Shown one piece after another: positions 19,442 through 30,292 of a DNA stretch of 64,000 nucleotides. The notes under the pieces are model-generated. The model had not been told where the DNA came from. It made no database searches and worked only from the letters and a program-made list of their open reading frames with translations. Where the stretch lies: positions 18,025,335 to 18,089,334 of the forward strand of contig CM064655.1 in the NCBI GenBank assembly GCA_032717465.1, given 5' to 3'. This DNA comes from Coenobita brevimanus. Taxonomy: Eukaryota > Arthropoda > Malacostraca > Decapoda > Coenobitidae. Within the stretch, counting starts at the first letter, position 1, and every line of letters starts with the position of its first letter. Both the position numbers and the translations under genes were made by a program.

Positions 19442-22400
19442 ACACAACTACAGACCCCCTGTTTACAACAAAATCTGGCTAAACGGGGTCAAGGCACGTT
19501 TACTAGTGGATACGGGAGCAGCCAGATCGTGCCTCTACTCCCATTTCTACTCCCGCCACATGGGTGCATTCGGCCCCCTCTTCCCCACCTCAGCCAACTT
19601 TGTCGACGCAGGGGACGGCCCCCTGCCTATCCGTGGGGAAACTCGGGCCCTCCAAACCCACACCCATCAGCAAATATCCACTAGCCACCCATTTATCATA
19701 TTCGACTCAACATGCAGTCAATACGATGGATATTTAGGGCTGGACCTCCTACAGAAATTACATGCCACCATTGACTGCCACCAACGCCGCCTCCACTTCC
19801 ATCCAGCCCACCACAACCAACCAGCAGTGAGGACTAAGGAAGAAAAAAAGAAAAAACAACAACGAAGGCTCGCCAAAAACTCACACCCCCACACACTACC
19901 ATCAGACACTCAACTGTCCCATACCACAGACACACCTACACCCTACCCAGCCCCTCACACCACTAGACTCCCATCCCCACCACCAACCACTCATCATCTA
20001 CATCCCTCCCCATCTTTTCCAGCCACTGTCGCCTCCTCTATCACCATTCCACCACATCATGAAGCTTGGGTAAAACTTAACAAACCTTCCCATACCTTCG
20101 TCCTCTTCTCACCGTCCATCCCCACCGCACCACTCTCCTCCTGTCTAGTAAGCCCTACCTTCCTTCCCCCACATGCCCAAGAAATCCGTGTCGCTAACCT
20201 CGCTACCACACCACTAACCTTACCAAGAGGACTCATCATCGGCGACACTGAAGAAGCCGAACCATGCCAAACACCGCCCCCAGACCCGCCCACCCTACCC
20301 ACCCTACCAACACACCTATCCCCAGCCCAAACCAACAGCCTCCGACAACTCCTCCTGGATTTCCAAGATCTATTCTCCTCAGGCCCGACTGACCTTGGCC
20401 ATACCACCTATCCCAGCCATGAGATACACACAACAGGACCTCCAATTCGCCAACCATCACGACGGAAAAATCCTAAGCAACGAGAGGAAGAAGACCGGCA
20501 GGTCCAGGACATGTTAGATGCCGGTGTGATCTCCAACTCTACTAGCCCATGGTCCTCTCCGGTGGTACTCGTTAGAAAAAAGGACGGGACAATGCGCTTT
20601 TGCGTTGATTACCGCCGAGTAAATGATGTCACAGTCAAAGACGCCACTCCCCTGCCACGTATCGACGACTCCCTAGATTCCTTACATGGCTCAACATGGT
20701 TCTCCACCTTGGATCTACAGTCGGGGTACTGGCAAGTCCCTGTGCATCCCAACGACAAACACAAAACCGCCTTCTCCACATCCAACGGCAAACATTACGA
20801 GTTCAATGTCCTCCCTTTCGGACTCTGCAACGCTCCTGCCACATTCTCCCGTTTAATGGAGTCAGTCCTTAGCGGTCTAACCTGGGAGACTTGCTTAGCA
20901 TATCTCGACGACGTCATTGTTTTCAGTCGTACATGGGCCGACCACCTTCACCGCCTTAAGCAAGTGTTCCACCGCATACGCCAAGCAGGACTTAAACTGA
21001 AACCTACGAAATGTGTGTTAGCAGAGAGATCAGTTTCCTTCTTAGGGCATCTAATTAATGCAGAAGGCATCTCACCAGACCCAGAGAAACTTCGAGCCAT
21101 CGCAGACATCCCACTCCCCCGCGACGTGCACGAAGTCAGAGCATTTCTGGGGTTGACATCATATTACAGGCGATTCGCCAAAGGATTCGCTGACATCGCA
21201 AAACCCCTCCACGAACTAACAAAAAAGGGCGAACCCTTTCTATGGACGGACACAAGACAAACAGCCTTCACCACCCTCAAAGCAAAACTAACCACCTCGC
21301 CAGTAGTCACGTTCCCAGACTACAATCTTCCCTTCCGCCTCTACACCGATGTGTCCCTCGTCGCCATAGGAGCTGTCCTTGCCCAGGTACAAAATGGCAA
21401 GGAACACATCATCGCCTGTGCCAATCGTACCCTTAACACGGCAGAGCGGAACTATGCGGCCACAAAACGTGAGTGCCTAGGGATCATCTGGTCCCTCGAG
21501 TACTTCAAATCCTACATCTCGGGCACCCACGTAGTAGTCATCACCGATCATCAATCCTAACAATGGCTACGACAGTCTAATACAAATAACGCCCAACTAA
21601 TACACTGGCGGGAAACCCTCGAAGAATACGACTTCGAAATTGCATACCGACCAGGCAAGCTGCACACCAACGCTGATGCCCTATCCCGCCTCCCAATCAA
21701 CACCATCAAAGAAGAACCCGACCTGGTTAAAATGTGGTTTGACAAACAACGCCCCACTTGGATTCCACAGACCACATTTAACAAACTCCACCCGCATGAC
21801 GAACATCTTTTTGACCCAAACGGATACATTGTCCTCAGCCCAGCCACGGCCCACGACACCATGCTCCACCTCCATGCCCACAACGGCATCCACCTAGGAA
21901 CTAAAAAGCTACTGCAAATATTCAACGATATGTACTGGACTCCCAACCCATCTACCATCGCAAAGAAGATCATACAATCATGCCGAGCATGCGCACTGGG
22001 CAAAGATATCACCCGAACACCAGGCCCTACAGGAAAAGTCACAGCACAAAAACCGTGGCAACTTCTCTCCCTAGACGTCGTCGGCCTCCTCACACCAAAG
22101 TCCGGCTATAAGTACATAATTACCTTCGTGGATGTGTACTCTAAATTCATCATCGCCTGTCCAGCCAAGGACCACACAGCACCGTCAATCGCCGACGCCC
22201 TAACCCGACATGTTTTCCCTTATTTTGGGATTCCCCAGGCCATCCATTCGGACAATGCCCCTGAATTTACGGGGAAAATATGGGAAGAACTGGCCAACAT
22301 CTTTGGATACAGCATCTCCCACTCATCTCCCTACTGGCCCCAAGGCAACAGCGTATGCGAAAGAAGCCACCGTTCCCTGATGAACCAAGTCCGCACGCGC

Positions 22401-22442
22401 ATTACGCAAACAGGAAATGAAGACTGGCCTGCACACGTTAAG
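19422..22442 (+). pseudogene. pol: Pol of element A1 (internal stop, 3' truncated)
   Basis: Aspartic protease with DTGA at residue 30 from the Met at 19422, a Pro/His-rich linker, reverse transcriptase (FCVDYRRVND; YLDD at 20901-20912), RNase H (LYTDVS, KRECLGIIW, ITDHQS) and integrase (HLHAHNGIHLG zinc-binding His, SCRACALG zinc-binding Cys, catalytic LDVVG, HSDNAPEF, NSVCERSH). A stop codon at 21558-21560 falls between RNase H and integrase where relatives read Leu. After it the frame stays open to the deletion at 22442, which removes the integrase C-terminus. The order PR-RT-RH-IN defines Ty3/gypsy. Confidence 0.92.
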
Positions 22443-23072
22443 ATCCAATGCACAGTGGCAGTGACTAATAAAAGTTATGTTAAACAGTGATATCGTAGTA
22501 AGTCGTGCTTGAACATTAAACAGTTCAGTTCCCCCTCTCAGAAAGGAAGCGGGGAGTTTTCTGTGGAGTCGAAGGTATGTGTGTGAGTGAGCCGAAAGGC
22601 TAGTGAAGTGTTCCCCTGTGACTAGGTGACCGTGTCGGATGTCGCCACACGCACCCTACCTTTATTATAGTATCATATCCCCCACAGACTCCCGATCACA
22701 GTGAATGTAAGTGAAACTCCCCCGTTTATTATTATCCACCAGTGACACGACAAATGTTCTCGATTGACCATCGCAGTGAAGTGATATCTCTCTTCAATAA
22801 CAGTAACCCATATCCCTGACTGCCCTGTGCCCTGTGCAAAAGTAGATTGGATCCAGTTATAAGTGTATTATTGTATCTGTGTTATTGTGTATCAAATATT
22901 GTGTATGTAGCACTGTAAGGGAGAGAATTTAAGCAATAGATGTGATTCGGTGTACTGTCTCTTTTTATGCCCTGTTCCTTTGTTAGTGCATTACATCCGG
23001 TCTAGCCAAAGGACCCCGTCCCAGTGCTCGTGTTTTTACGACGAGAAGTCGCCTTAAAAACACAGCATTACA
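22443..23072 (+). repeat. A1 3' LTR remnant
   Basis: Collinear with 17828-18459 of the 5' LTR. The fusion to integrase sequence is at a shared GATC, suggesting a microhomology-mediated deletion. It retains the hairpin (23030-23063) and the LTR end CATTACA before the CGGCG duplication. Confidence 0.93.
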
Positions 23073-23077
23073 CGGCG

Positions 23078-24912
23078 ACACTCACACTCAGGCCTTTGAG
23101 GCTTTGACCGGCCCACGCACCATAGCCTTATGCGTTCACAGAAAGTTCTTATATTGGGGGGACTTGGATAATTACTCTAAGATTCATTCTCTGTCCTGCC
23201 GACACTGGATTCCTTTGGACTATTGGTAACTGCACTGTTCTTCACTTAGTCACTGTTCACTGTTCTTTTCCTCGATTTGTTCTCGATACAAGGGGCGTCA
23301 CTATTTACCTGTATCTCCTGGGTAATGTTCACTCCATGACAAGGGCGTGAGGGTAGAGCCCTAGGGGGACCCGGCCTGCAGAGGGTAAGGGATTACCCGC
23401 AGGGGAGTCACTGCCCGGGTCACACTCGTCGTTGGGGTGCAGGGAGACCCTCCTGTCTGGGGGCCTCAACCTGAGAGGTGGCCCTCGAGTTGGGGCCTCG
23501 TCGGTGTGGTGCAGGGAGGCCCTCCTGTCTAGGGGCCTCGACCTGGGAGGTGGCCCCCGAGTTGGGGCCTCGTCGGCGTGGTGCAGGGAGGCTCTCCTGT
23601 CTGGGAGCCTCGACCTGAGAGGTGGCCCTCGGGACTGGGGCCGAACAGCTGGAGCAGTCGGGCCTGTCGTCTCTGGCTCCGTGGAGTGAGGGAGCCGGGA
23701 TCGCCTTCGTCGGGAGCCGGTGGGTCTGGCCTGGGTGTCCTGGGACTGCGGGTGCCTAGGGGGAGAGGCGCTGACAGGGCTGGGCTGCGGCAGCTTCTTC
23801 GGGACTCGGGCAGGAACAAGGATCTCCCAGGCGTGGGAGGTAGGTCCGATATCGGGCCTTGCCACCACTCTAGTGTCACCTCCGGGGCTATATTCCCGGG
23901 TGGTGACGAAGGGCTCCCACAGGGGGAAGAGGCTGGAGAAGGACTCACGTCACTCGTGTCCTCTCTGGTACGTCCTGAGGCCGGAACCTTGGGTTGCCTT
24001 ACCCTGGTACGTACGTTGGCTGTGGCCGTGAGCTTACCCGGCGTACAAGGAGCAACTGAAGGGCGTACAGGGCCGCTCCTTCCCCGCCACGTATAGGGAC
24101 TGTCGGCGCGGTGTTGCTCCCGTAGTAGGGGACAAGCTGGAGTGAGGGGCACAGAGGCCACACTCTCTTCAGTACGTACTGAGGCTATCTTCAGGGGCTT
24201 CTCTACCCTGGTATGTGCCACGGCCAAAGCCGGATGCCTACCCATCTTACAGAGAGCAACTGAAGGGCATACAGGGCCGCTCCTTCCCCGCCACGTATAG
24301 GGACCGTCAGCGCAGTGTTGCTCCCGTAGTAGGGAAAAGCTACACATACGATAGCAGGGGCTCTTTACCCTGGTATGTACTCTGGCCGTAGCCGGGAGCT
24401 GATCTTTCTGACCAGAAGCAACTGAAGGGCGTACAGGGCCGCTCCTTCCCCGCCACGTATAGGGACCGTCGGCGCGGTGTTGCTCCTGTAGGAGAGAACA
24501 GCAGGAGAGGGATGCACTGAGGCAACTCTCTCTCCTGGGTGTACTAAGGCTGGAGCCTTGGGTCGCCTTACCCTCGTACACTTTATTAGGCCGTAGCCTT
24601 GGGCCTCCTGCCCTAGAGGGTGTAACAATTGCTGTCAATACGGTGTTACTTGGGACTGAAGCTAGTTCAGTCCCACCCCTTTTCTGACGACGGTTGTTCC
24701 ACCCGCAAGGTAGTTGCCTTTCCCCGGTCACCTGGTGTTGGGGCAGTTGAGGGGAACAAGGGCCAAGGACCGTAGTGTCCTGGTGACCCTCTTGATTGGG
24801 GTCACTAACCTCACCGTTGTGTCCTCCTGGGGTGGTGGTGCGGTGGTGGCCCGGTGGTGGGGTGGGGGGTGGTGAGGTAGGAGGTCTGGCGGCGGGCACG
24901 GCTGGCATTTTA
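23078..24912 (-). repeat. A2 3' LTR, proximal part
   Basis: Begins on the minus strand with TAAAATG at 24912, directly after a purine-rich tract, and runs to the A1 insertion. It contains the open frame listed below, three tandem 72-bp units at about 23437-23652, and about three longer units with CGTACAGGGCCGCTCCTTCC in plus orientation (near 24064, 24266, 24430). Confidence 0.92.
23437..23652 (-). repeat. 72-bp tandem repeat in the A2 3' LTR
   Basis: Three units starting GTGCAGGGAG at 23437, 23509 and 23581. A matching array is present in the A2 5' LTR (about 31083-31300). The unit is 24 codons long, so frames survive changes in copy number. Confidence 0.85.
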
Positions 24913-25175
24913 CCACCCTCCGCGTTGTAAAAGTCACGACCCCGTGACTGGAGTTCGTAGGTGGTGGAGGTGGATGTCTGGTGGGCCGGGGTGAGGTGTT
25001 GGAGGAGGCTGACCCAGTGGGTGGTGAAGGTGTTAGGCTCCTGATGGGGGTTGAGAGTGAGCCGGAGGGAGGATGGATGGTCGGTCCAGCGTAGGAGTCG
25101 GAGAAGGTGGTGGGTCTCTCGGATTCTGGCATGTGGGCGGTCGTGGAGTAGCCAGTGTACTCTCGACACTTTCAT
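23529..25175 (-). CDS. Accessory ORF of A2 crossing from the internal region into the 3' LTR
   Basis: 548 codons on the minus strand. The first about 88 residues lie upstream of the LTR (KVSRVHWLLHDRPHARIRE..., WVSLLQHLTPAHQT, LQSRGRDFYNAEGGK), are homologous to the same region of lineage B, and pass without a stop through the purine tract at 24913-24924. The frame continues into the LTR ORF: Pro-rich head, repeat units with LREQHRADGPYTWRGRSG, then the C-terminal PTPGRSL, CRSPALSAPL and ARLLQLFGPSPEG module. No transmembrane segment or signal peptide. It could be a separate gene or, less likely, a pol extension. Function unknown. Confidence 0.55.
   Translation of the reverse strand: MKVSRVHWLLHDRPHARIRETHHLLRLLRWTDHPSSLRLTLNPHQEPNTFTTHWVSLLQHLTPAHQTSTSTTYELQSRGRDFYNAEGGKMPAVPAARPPTSPPPTPPPGHHRTTTPGGHNGEVSDPNQEGHQDTTVLGPCSPQLPQHQVTGERQLPCGWNNRRQKRGGTELASVPSNTVLTAIVTPSRAGGPRLRPNKVYEGKATQGSSLSTPRRESCLSASLSCCSLLQEQHRADGPYTWRGRSGPVRPSVASGQKDQLPATARVHTRVKSPCYRMCSFSLLREQHCADGPYTWRGRSGPVCPSVALCKMGRHPALAVAHTRVEKPLKIASVRTEESVASVPLTPACPLLREQHRADSPYTWRGRSGPVRPSVAPCTPGKLTATANVRTRVRQPKVPASGRTREDTSDVSPSPASSPCGSPSSPPGNIAPEVTLEWWQGPISDLPPTPGRSLFLPESRRSCRSPALSAPLPLGTRSPRTPRPDPPAPDEGDPGSLTPRSQRRQARLLQLFGPSPEGHLSGRGSQTGEPPCTTPTRPQLGGHLPGRGP
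24913..24924 (-). promoter_or_regulatory. A2 polypurine tract
   Basis: On the minus strand CGCGGAGGGTGG lies directly before the LTR start TAAAATG. Position fits the plus-strand primer of reverse transcription. It is weaker in purine content than the B1 tract. Confidence 0.6.
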
Positions 25176-25571
25176 GTCAGGGAATGGTGCCTGGTGAGGA
25201 GATGAAAGCTGAATGCTGGAGAGTGACGGGAGATTGGTGGTTTTATGGGGGATGGTTCGGTGGGAGGAGCATTGTACCTTGGGGAATTGGGACCTGGGAA
25301 GTTTTCATCATGCTTGGTGGAGGGGGAGGGTTATGGGGGAGGTGTTTGGGGTGGGGGGGGTACGTGATGGTGGTGGGATGGGCATGCAATGGGCGGTGGT
25401 GTTGGGGTGTATCTCTAGGGTGGGCGTGAGAGGCGTCCTGATCTGGTGGTGGAGGTAGTGAGGGTTGGTGTGGGTGGTGAGGGTGGTTGTGCACGTGGTT
25501 GTGGTGAGGGCGTGCGGCTGTTAGGGGGGGAGGCGAGTGGGGATGCGGTATGGCACGTATAATGAGAATGG

Positions 25572-27014
25572 TCAAGGGGGAGGGGGGTGGTGGGAGTGCA
25601 GGTGATAGGGTGGTGAGTGGTGAGGTCTGCGGAGGTGGTGGCTTTGGGCGGTGGTGGTGATGTGGGCGGTGGGGGCAGTGTGGGTCAGGAGGTGGTGGGT
25701 GGACAGGTGGTAGGGTGGCGGTCTCGGGCGGTGGTGGTGGTGTAGGCGGTGGTGGTGGTGTGTCAGGGGGTGGGCTGGTTGTCGGTGAGGTGGAGGGTGG
25801 GGGTGAGAAGGAGCAGGAGTAGGAGTCTGGGGGGTAATTCTCAGAAAGGTCGGTATGGACAGGTGTGCGGGAAGAGGTGCAGGTCGGGCGGGGCAGGGGT
25901 GGTCAGTGTTGGGTGGGTGGAAGGGTCGCACGTGGCGATTTCGGTATGTGCGGTGTTGTCCCTGTTGATCGATGATGACATGGTATGGGTTGGGTACTCG
26001 AATAATTTTGAAGGGGCCATTAAATCGGGGGGAGGTTTTGGAGGGGGCGGGCAGGTGTGCAACGACTACGGACTGACCAGGTTTGTATGGGTGGGAGTGA
26101 TTCGTGTCGGGTGCCAGGTCTTGTTGAGTGTGTAGGTGGTGGAGGCGGCGTTTGAGGTGGTGGAGAGGGTTGGCAGTGGAGGGTGGGGTGGGTGGCTGTA
26201 GGTGGTGGTGGAGTGGTAGGAGTAGTGGAGATTCCCCGAAAACTCTTTCATGTGGAGTTATCCCGTCTTCTCGTGGGCATGTGTTCAAACCCCATTGGAT
26301 AATTTTGACGTGGGCAGGCCAGTCCTCGTTCCTTGTTTGCATAATGCGTGTGCGGACCTGGTTCATGAGGGAGTGATGGCTCCTCTCGCAGATGCTGTTA
26401 CCTTGGGGCCAGTAGGGGGATGAGTGGGAGATGTGGTATCCAAATATGTTTGCCAGTTCATCCCAGACCTTGCCAGTAAATTCTGGGGCATTATCTGAGT
26501 GCAGTGCTTGGGGAATACCAAAATACGGGAAGACATGGTGGGTGAGGGCGTCGGCGACTGATACTGCACGATGATCTTTGGCGGGGCATGCGATGATGAA
26601 CTTTGAATACACATCCACGAAAGTGATTATGTATTTGTACCCTGCTTTGGGTGTGAGGGGGCCGACGACGTCTGAGGAAAGTAGTTGCCAGGGTTTCTGC
26701 GCTGTTGATTTTCCTGAAGGGCCAGGTGTACGGGCGATGTCCTTTCCTAAAGCACTGGCTTGGCAGGATTGTATGATGTTCTTGGCAATGGTGGATGGGT
26801 TAGGTGTCCAGTACATGTCGGTAAAGACTTGTAGGAGTTTTTTAGTTCCCAGTTGGATGCCGTTATGGGCGTGGAGGTGTAGCATAGTGTCGTGGGCAGT
26901 GGTGGGGCTTAGGACGATGTGTCCATTGGGATTGAACAGGTGCTCGCCGTGTGGGTGGAGTTTAGCGAATGTGTTCGGTGGGATCCAGGTAGGGCGTTGT
27001 TTGTTGTGCCACAT
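25572..27014 (-). pseudogene. pol: A2 pol, integrase part
   Basis: 480 open codons: zinc-binding HLHAHNGIQLG ... SCQASALG (first Cys kept, second Cys changed to Ser), core LSSDVVGPL, HSDNAPEFTG, NSICERSH, then HERVFGESPLLLP and a long His/Pro/Thr-rich tail. It is out of frame with the upstream RNase H because of indels near 27110-27350, so it is a remnant. The long low-complexity C-terminal tail after the core is also present in lineage B. Confidence 0.88.
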
Positions 27015-29318
27015 TTGGGTTAGGTCTGACCCTGTTGAGATTGCATTGATTGGTAGACGGGACAGGGCGTTGGCGTTTGTGTGGAGTTTGCCTGGTTGGT
27101 ATGAGATCTCGAAATCATACTCCTCGAGTGTTTCTCACCATCGTATGAGTTGTGCGTTGGTGGTGTTTGACTGACGTAACCATTGTAGGGATTGGTGGTC
27201 CGTAATGACCATCACATGGGTGCCTGAGATGTAGGAGCGGAAGTAATCGAGGGACCAGATGATTCCCAGGCACTCTCGTTTGGTGGCCGCATAGTTTCTT
27301 TCTGCGGCTGGCACAGGCGATGATATGTTCGCGGCCGTTTTGCACTTGTGCAAGGACAGCCCCTATGGCGATGAGTGATACGTTGGTATACAGGCGGAAT
27401 GGGAGGTTGTAATCTGGGAAAGCGACGACGGGGGCAGAGGTTAGCTTGGACTTGAGGGTGGTGAATGCAGTTTTTCTTGGTTCGGTCCATTCGAATGGCT
27501 CGTCTTTTTTTGTTAGGTCATGTAGGGGTTTGGCAATAGTTGTAAATCCTTTGACGAACCGCCTGTAGTATGACGTTAGGCCTAGGAAGGTTCTAGTTTC
27601 GTGTACATCACGAGGTAGGGGAATGTCGGCGATCGCACGTAGTTTTTCTGGGTCAGGGGAGATGCCTTCAGCGTTAATGAGATGTCCAAGGAAAGAGACT
27701 GATCTCTTGGCCAAGACGCACTTTGTCGGTTTCAGTTTGAGCCCTGCCTGGCGGATACGGTGGAAAAATTGTTTGAGGTGGTGGAGGTGGTCGGCCCAGG
27801 TATGACTGAAAACGATGACGTCATCTAGGTACGCCAAACAAGTCTCCCAGGTTAGCCCGCTGAGAACTGACTCCATCAGGCAGGAGAATGTGGCAGGGGC
27901 ATTGCATAGTCCGAAGGGAAGAACGTTGAACTCATAATGCTTCCCGTTCAATGTTGAGAAGGCAGTTTTGTGCTTGTCGTCAGGGTGTACAGGGACTTGC
28001 CAATAGCCTGATTGCAGGTCTAGGGTAGAGAACCAGGTCGACCCATGTAGGGAGTCAAGTGAATCGTCGATCCTGGGTAGGGGCGTAGCGTCTTTGATAG
28101 TAACGTCGTTGACTCTGCGGTAATCGATGCAAAAGCGCATAGTCCCGTCTTTCTTTCGCACGAGTACAACAGGTGAGGACCATGGGCTAGTGGAGTTGGA
28201 GATAACGCCGGCATCGAGCATATCCTGGACCTGCCGGTCTTCTTCTGCCCGTTGTTTTGGATTTTTTCATCATGATGGTTGGCGAATTGGAGGTCCGGTC
28301 GTGTGTATCTCGTGGCTGAGATAGGTTGTGTGGCCAAGGTCGGTTGGGCCGGAGGAGAATAGGTCCTGCAAGTCCAGGAGGAGTTGTCAGAGGCTGTTGG
28401 TTTGGGAAGGGGATAGATGTGATGGTAGGTCGGGGAGAGTGGGATGGTCTGGGGGTGGTGCTTGGCATGGTTCTGCTTCTTCCGTGTCGCCAATGATGAG
28501 TCCTCGTGGTAGGGTTAGTGGGGTTGTGGCGAGGTTAGCGATACGGATTTCATGGGCATGTGGGGGGAGGAAGGTGGGGCATACTACACAGGAGGAGAGT
28601 GGTCCAGTGGGTATGGATGGTGAGAAGAGGACGGAGGTACCTGAAGGTCTGTTATGTTTTACCCAAGCTTCGTGGTGGGGTGGAATGGTGATTGAGGAGG
28701 TGATAGTGGCAGGAAAAGATGGGGAGGGGTCCAGACGATGTGTAGTGGGGGGGGTGATGGAGGGGGATGAAGTGAGGCGTTAAGTGAGGTTGGGTTGGGG
28801 TCAGATGTACAGGTGGGTTGGGGCAGGTGAGTGTTTGGGGGTTGTGTGTGTCTGCGTGGTGTGGGGGGGGGGGTGTTCTTCTTTTTTCTTCTACCAGATT
28901 TTTTTCTCTTGTTAACTGATGCTTGGTTGGGGCAGGCTGGACTGAAGTGGAGGCGGCGCTGATGGCAGTCAATGGTGGCGTGGAGTTTTTGGAGGAGGTC
29001 CAGCCCAAGATATCCATCATATTGATTACATGTCGAATCGAATATGATGAATGGGTGGTTGGTGGATACTCGTTGGTGAGTGTTGGTTTGAAGGGCCTGT
29101 GTTTTCCCACAGATAGGCAGGGGGCCATCCCCCGCATTGACGAGGTTGGCTGAAGTGGGGAGAAGGGGGCCGAAGGCAGAGGTGTGGCGGGAGTAGAAGT
29201 GGGAGTAGAGGCACGATCTGGCTGCTCCCGTATCTACCAGCAATCGTACCTTGACCCCGTTCAGCCAAATCTTGTTGTAGACTGGGGGTCTGTAGCTGTG
29301 TGAGGTGGCCCCCGCCAC
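27015..29318 (-). pseudogene. pol: A2 pol, protease to RNase H (frameshifted)
   Basis: Protease with DTGA near 29225 starts after MAGATSHSYRPPV at 29318 and is open to 28659. A frame change precedes the RT, which is open from 28221 with [10 protein letters not shown] and YLDD (about 27820-27831). The frame shifts again near 27310 in RNase H (CAS..ERNYAATKRECLG) and once more before the integrase. At least three indels make this copy inactive. Confidence 0.9.
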
Positions 29319-29341
29319 CGTGGGGAGGTGCAGGGGCGGGC

Positions 29342-30225
29342 CTAAAAATCCATCTGCTGAGGTTGGGTGTGGTCGTCGTGTTCGTCGTCGTCTGGTCCCG
29401 GGTAGAGTATTGGAGGTGCGTCGTCTTCTAGGGCGTCGTCGTCTAAGAAGGAGACTTTCTTGTGCCCCTGGTGAAAGTTTCTGTGCCTGCTTGCCTTGAG
29501 CTGTTCTCTTATGTCATGCAGGGGGCATGTGCGACTGCAGGCCATGAACTCCCAAGGATTAATGGTAATCAGGTTGCCTTGTTCCTTGGGGTTGGGGCGT
29601 TTTTTCTGCGGGTAAGCCCTGGGCACAGTAGGAGTCGGCTCTGTAGGTGGCTGATGAGGCGGCGGCTTAGGTTTGGGTGGAGGGTTGTGGTTCGTCAGGA
29701 ATCTTGTCACCGCGTGGAGTGGTTGTGGTATGGGACGGGCGGCGAGGAGACGTCTGACGAGTTGCAGTCCTGGTCCATGTCCCCTGAGGGATCATAGATC
29801 GAGAAGTGCTCCCTGACTGTGCTAGGGAGAATCCTCAGCAGGTCATTAAATGTGTGTATATCTCGGGCATTTGTAGTTGCCTCGGGACAAGTGGCGCTGA
29901 CGAGGCGCCGAGCCTGGATGAATGTGTCGTCTAGGTTACCGTCGTAGGTGAGGGCGTTGAGTTGAGAGAGGGCGACAACTCTGCCTATTGATGGCATGAA
30001 AGCCTGTCTCACAATTTGTGAGAATTGGTCCCATGTCAGTTCTGGGACGATTTTTGGTGCAACAGTGGCAATTATTTTTCCCAGGTTAGGCAATGTGACT
30101 GCAATTTTTTCTCTGTCCGAGTCGAACCCTATGTCTAGGAGGGGTTTGACCATATCTAAATATACTTCAATGTCACATTGGTCCGGGTTGAATCTCGGCA
30201 ATTGGATGTGCAGTTTGGCTGCCAC
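29342..30225 (-). pseudogene. gag: A2 gag (one frameshift)
   Basis: Collinear with the A1 gag. Open from 30225 (MAAKLHIQLPRF) to about 29720, where an indel shifts frame. The C-terminal part (NPWEFMACSRTCPLHDIREQ, acidic tail, MDF) is open in the next frame to the TAG over GGATTTTTAG at 29342-29351. Same C-x3-C-x2-H motif, no CCHC knuckle. Confidence 0.9.
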
Positions 30226-30275
30226 TGTGCAAGTTTCCTTTTATCATTCCTCCGTGCTTTTACTCGGATCCAGAA

Positions 30276-30291
30276 CCACCGCTTGCCACCA
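30276..30291 (-). other. A2 primer binding site
   Basis: Minus strand TGGTGGCAAGCGGTGG, one base from the LTR end, identical to the A1 site. Confidence 0.75.
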
Positions 30292-30292
30292 G

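Larger units (their letters stand above)
16403..23072 (+). mobile_element. Ty3/gypsy-type LTR retrotransposon A1 nested in A2
   Basis: Inserted in the A2 3' LTR with 5-bp duplication CGGCG at 16398-16402 and 23073-23077; the uninterrupted site is visible at about 30725-30735 in the other A2 LTR. 5' LTR 16403-18459, gag 18523-19401, pol 19422-22442, 3' LTR remnant 22443-23072. A deletion removed everything between the integrase core and LTR position corresponding to 17828. The overlapping parts of the two LTRs differ by only about four substitutions and two small indels over 630 bp by eye, so it is a young insertion. Confidence 0.95.

Noticed and set aside
23529..25175. Retroviral-type envelope gene in the usual env position
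   Set aside because: No signal peptide, no transmembrane segment and no Cys pattern of a glycoprotein; low-complexity and repeat composition instead.
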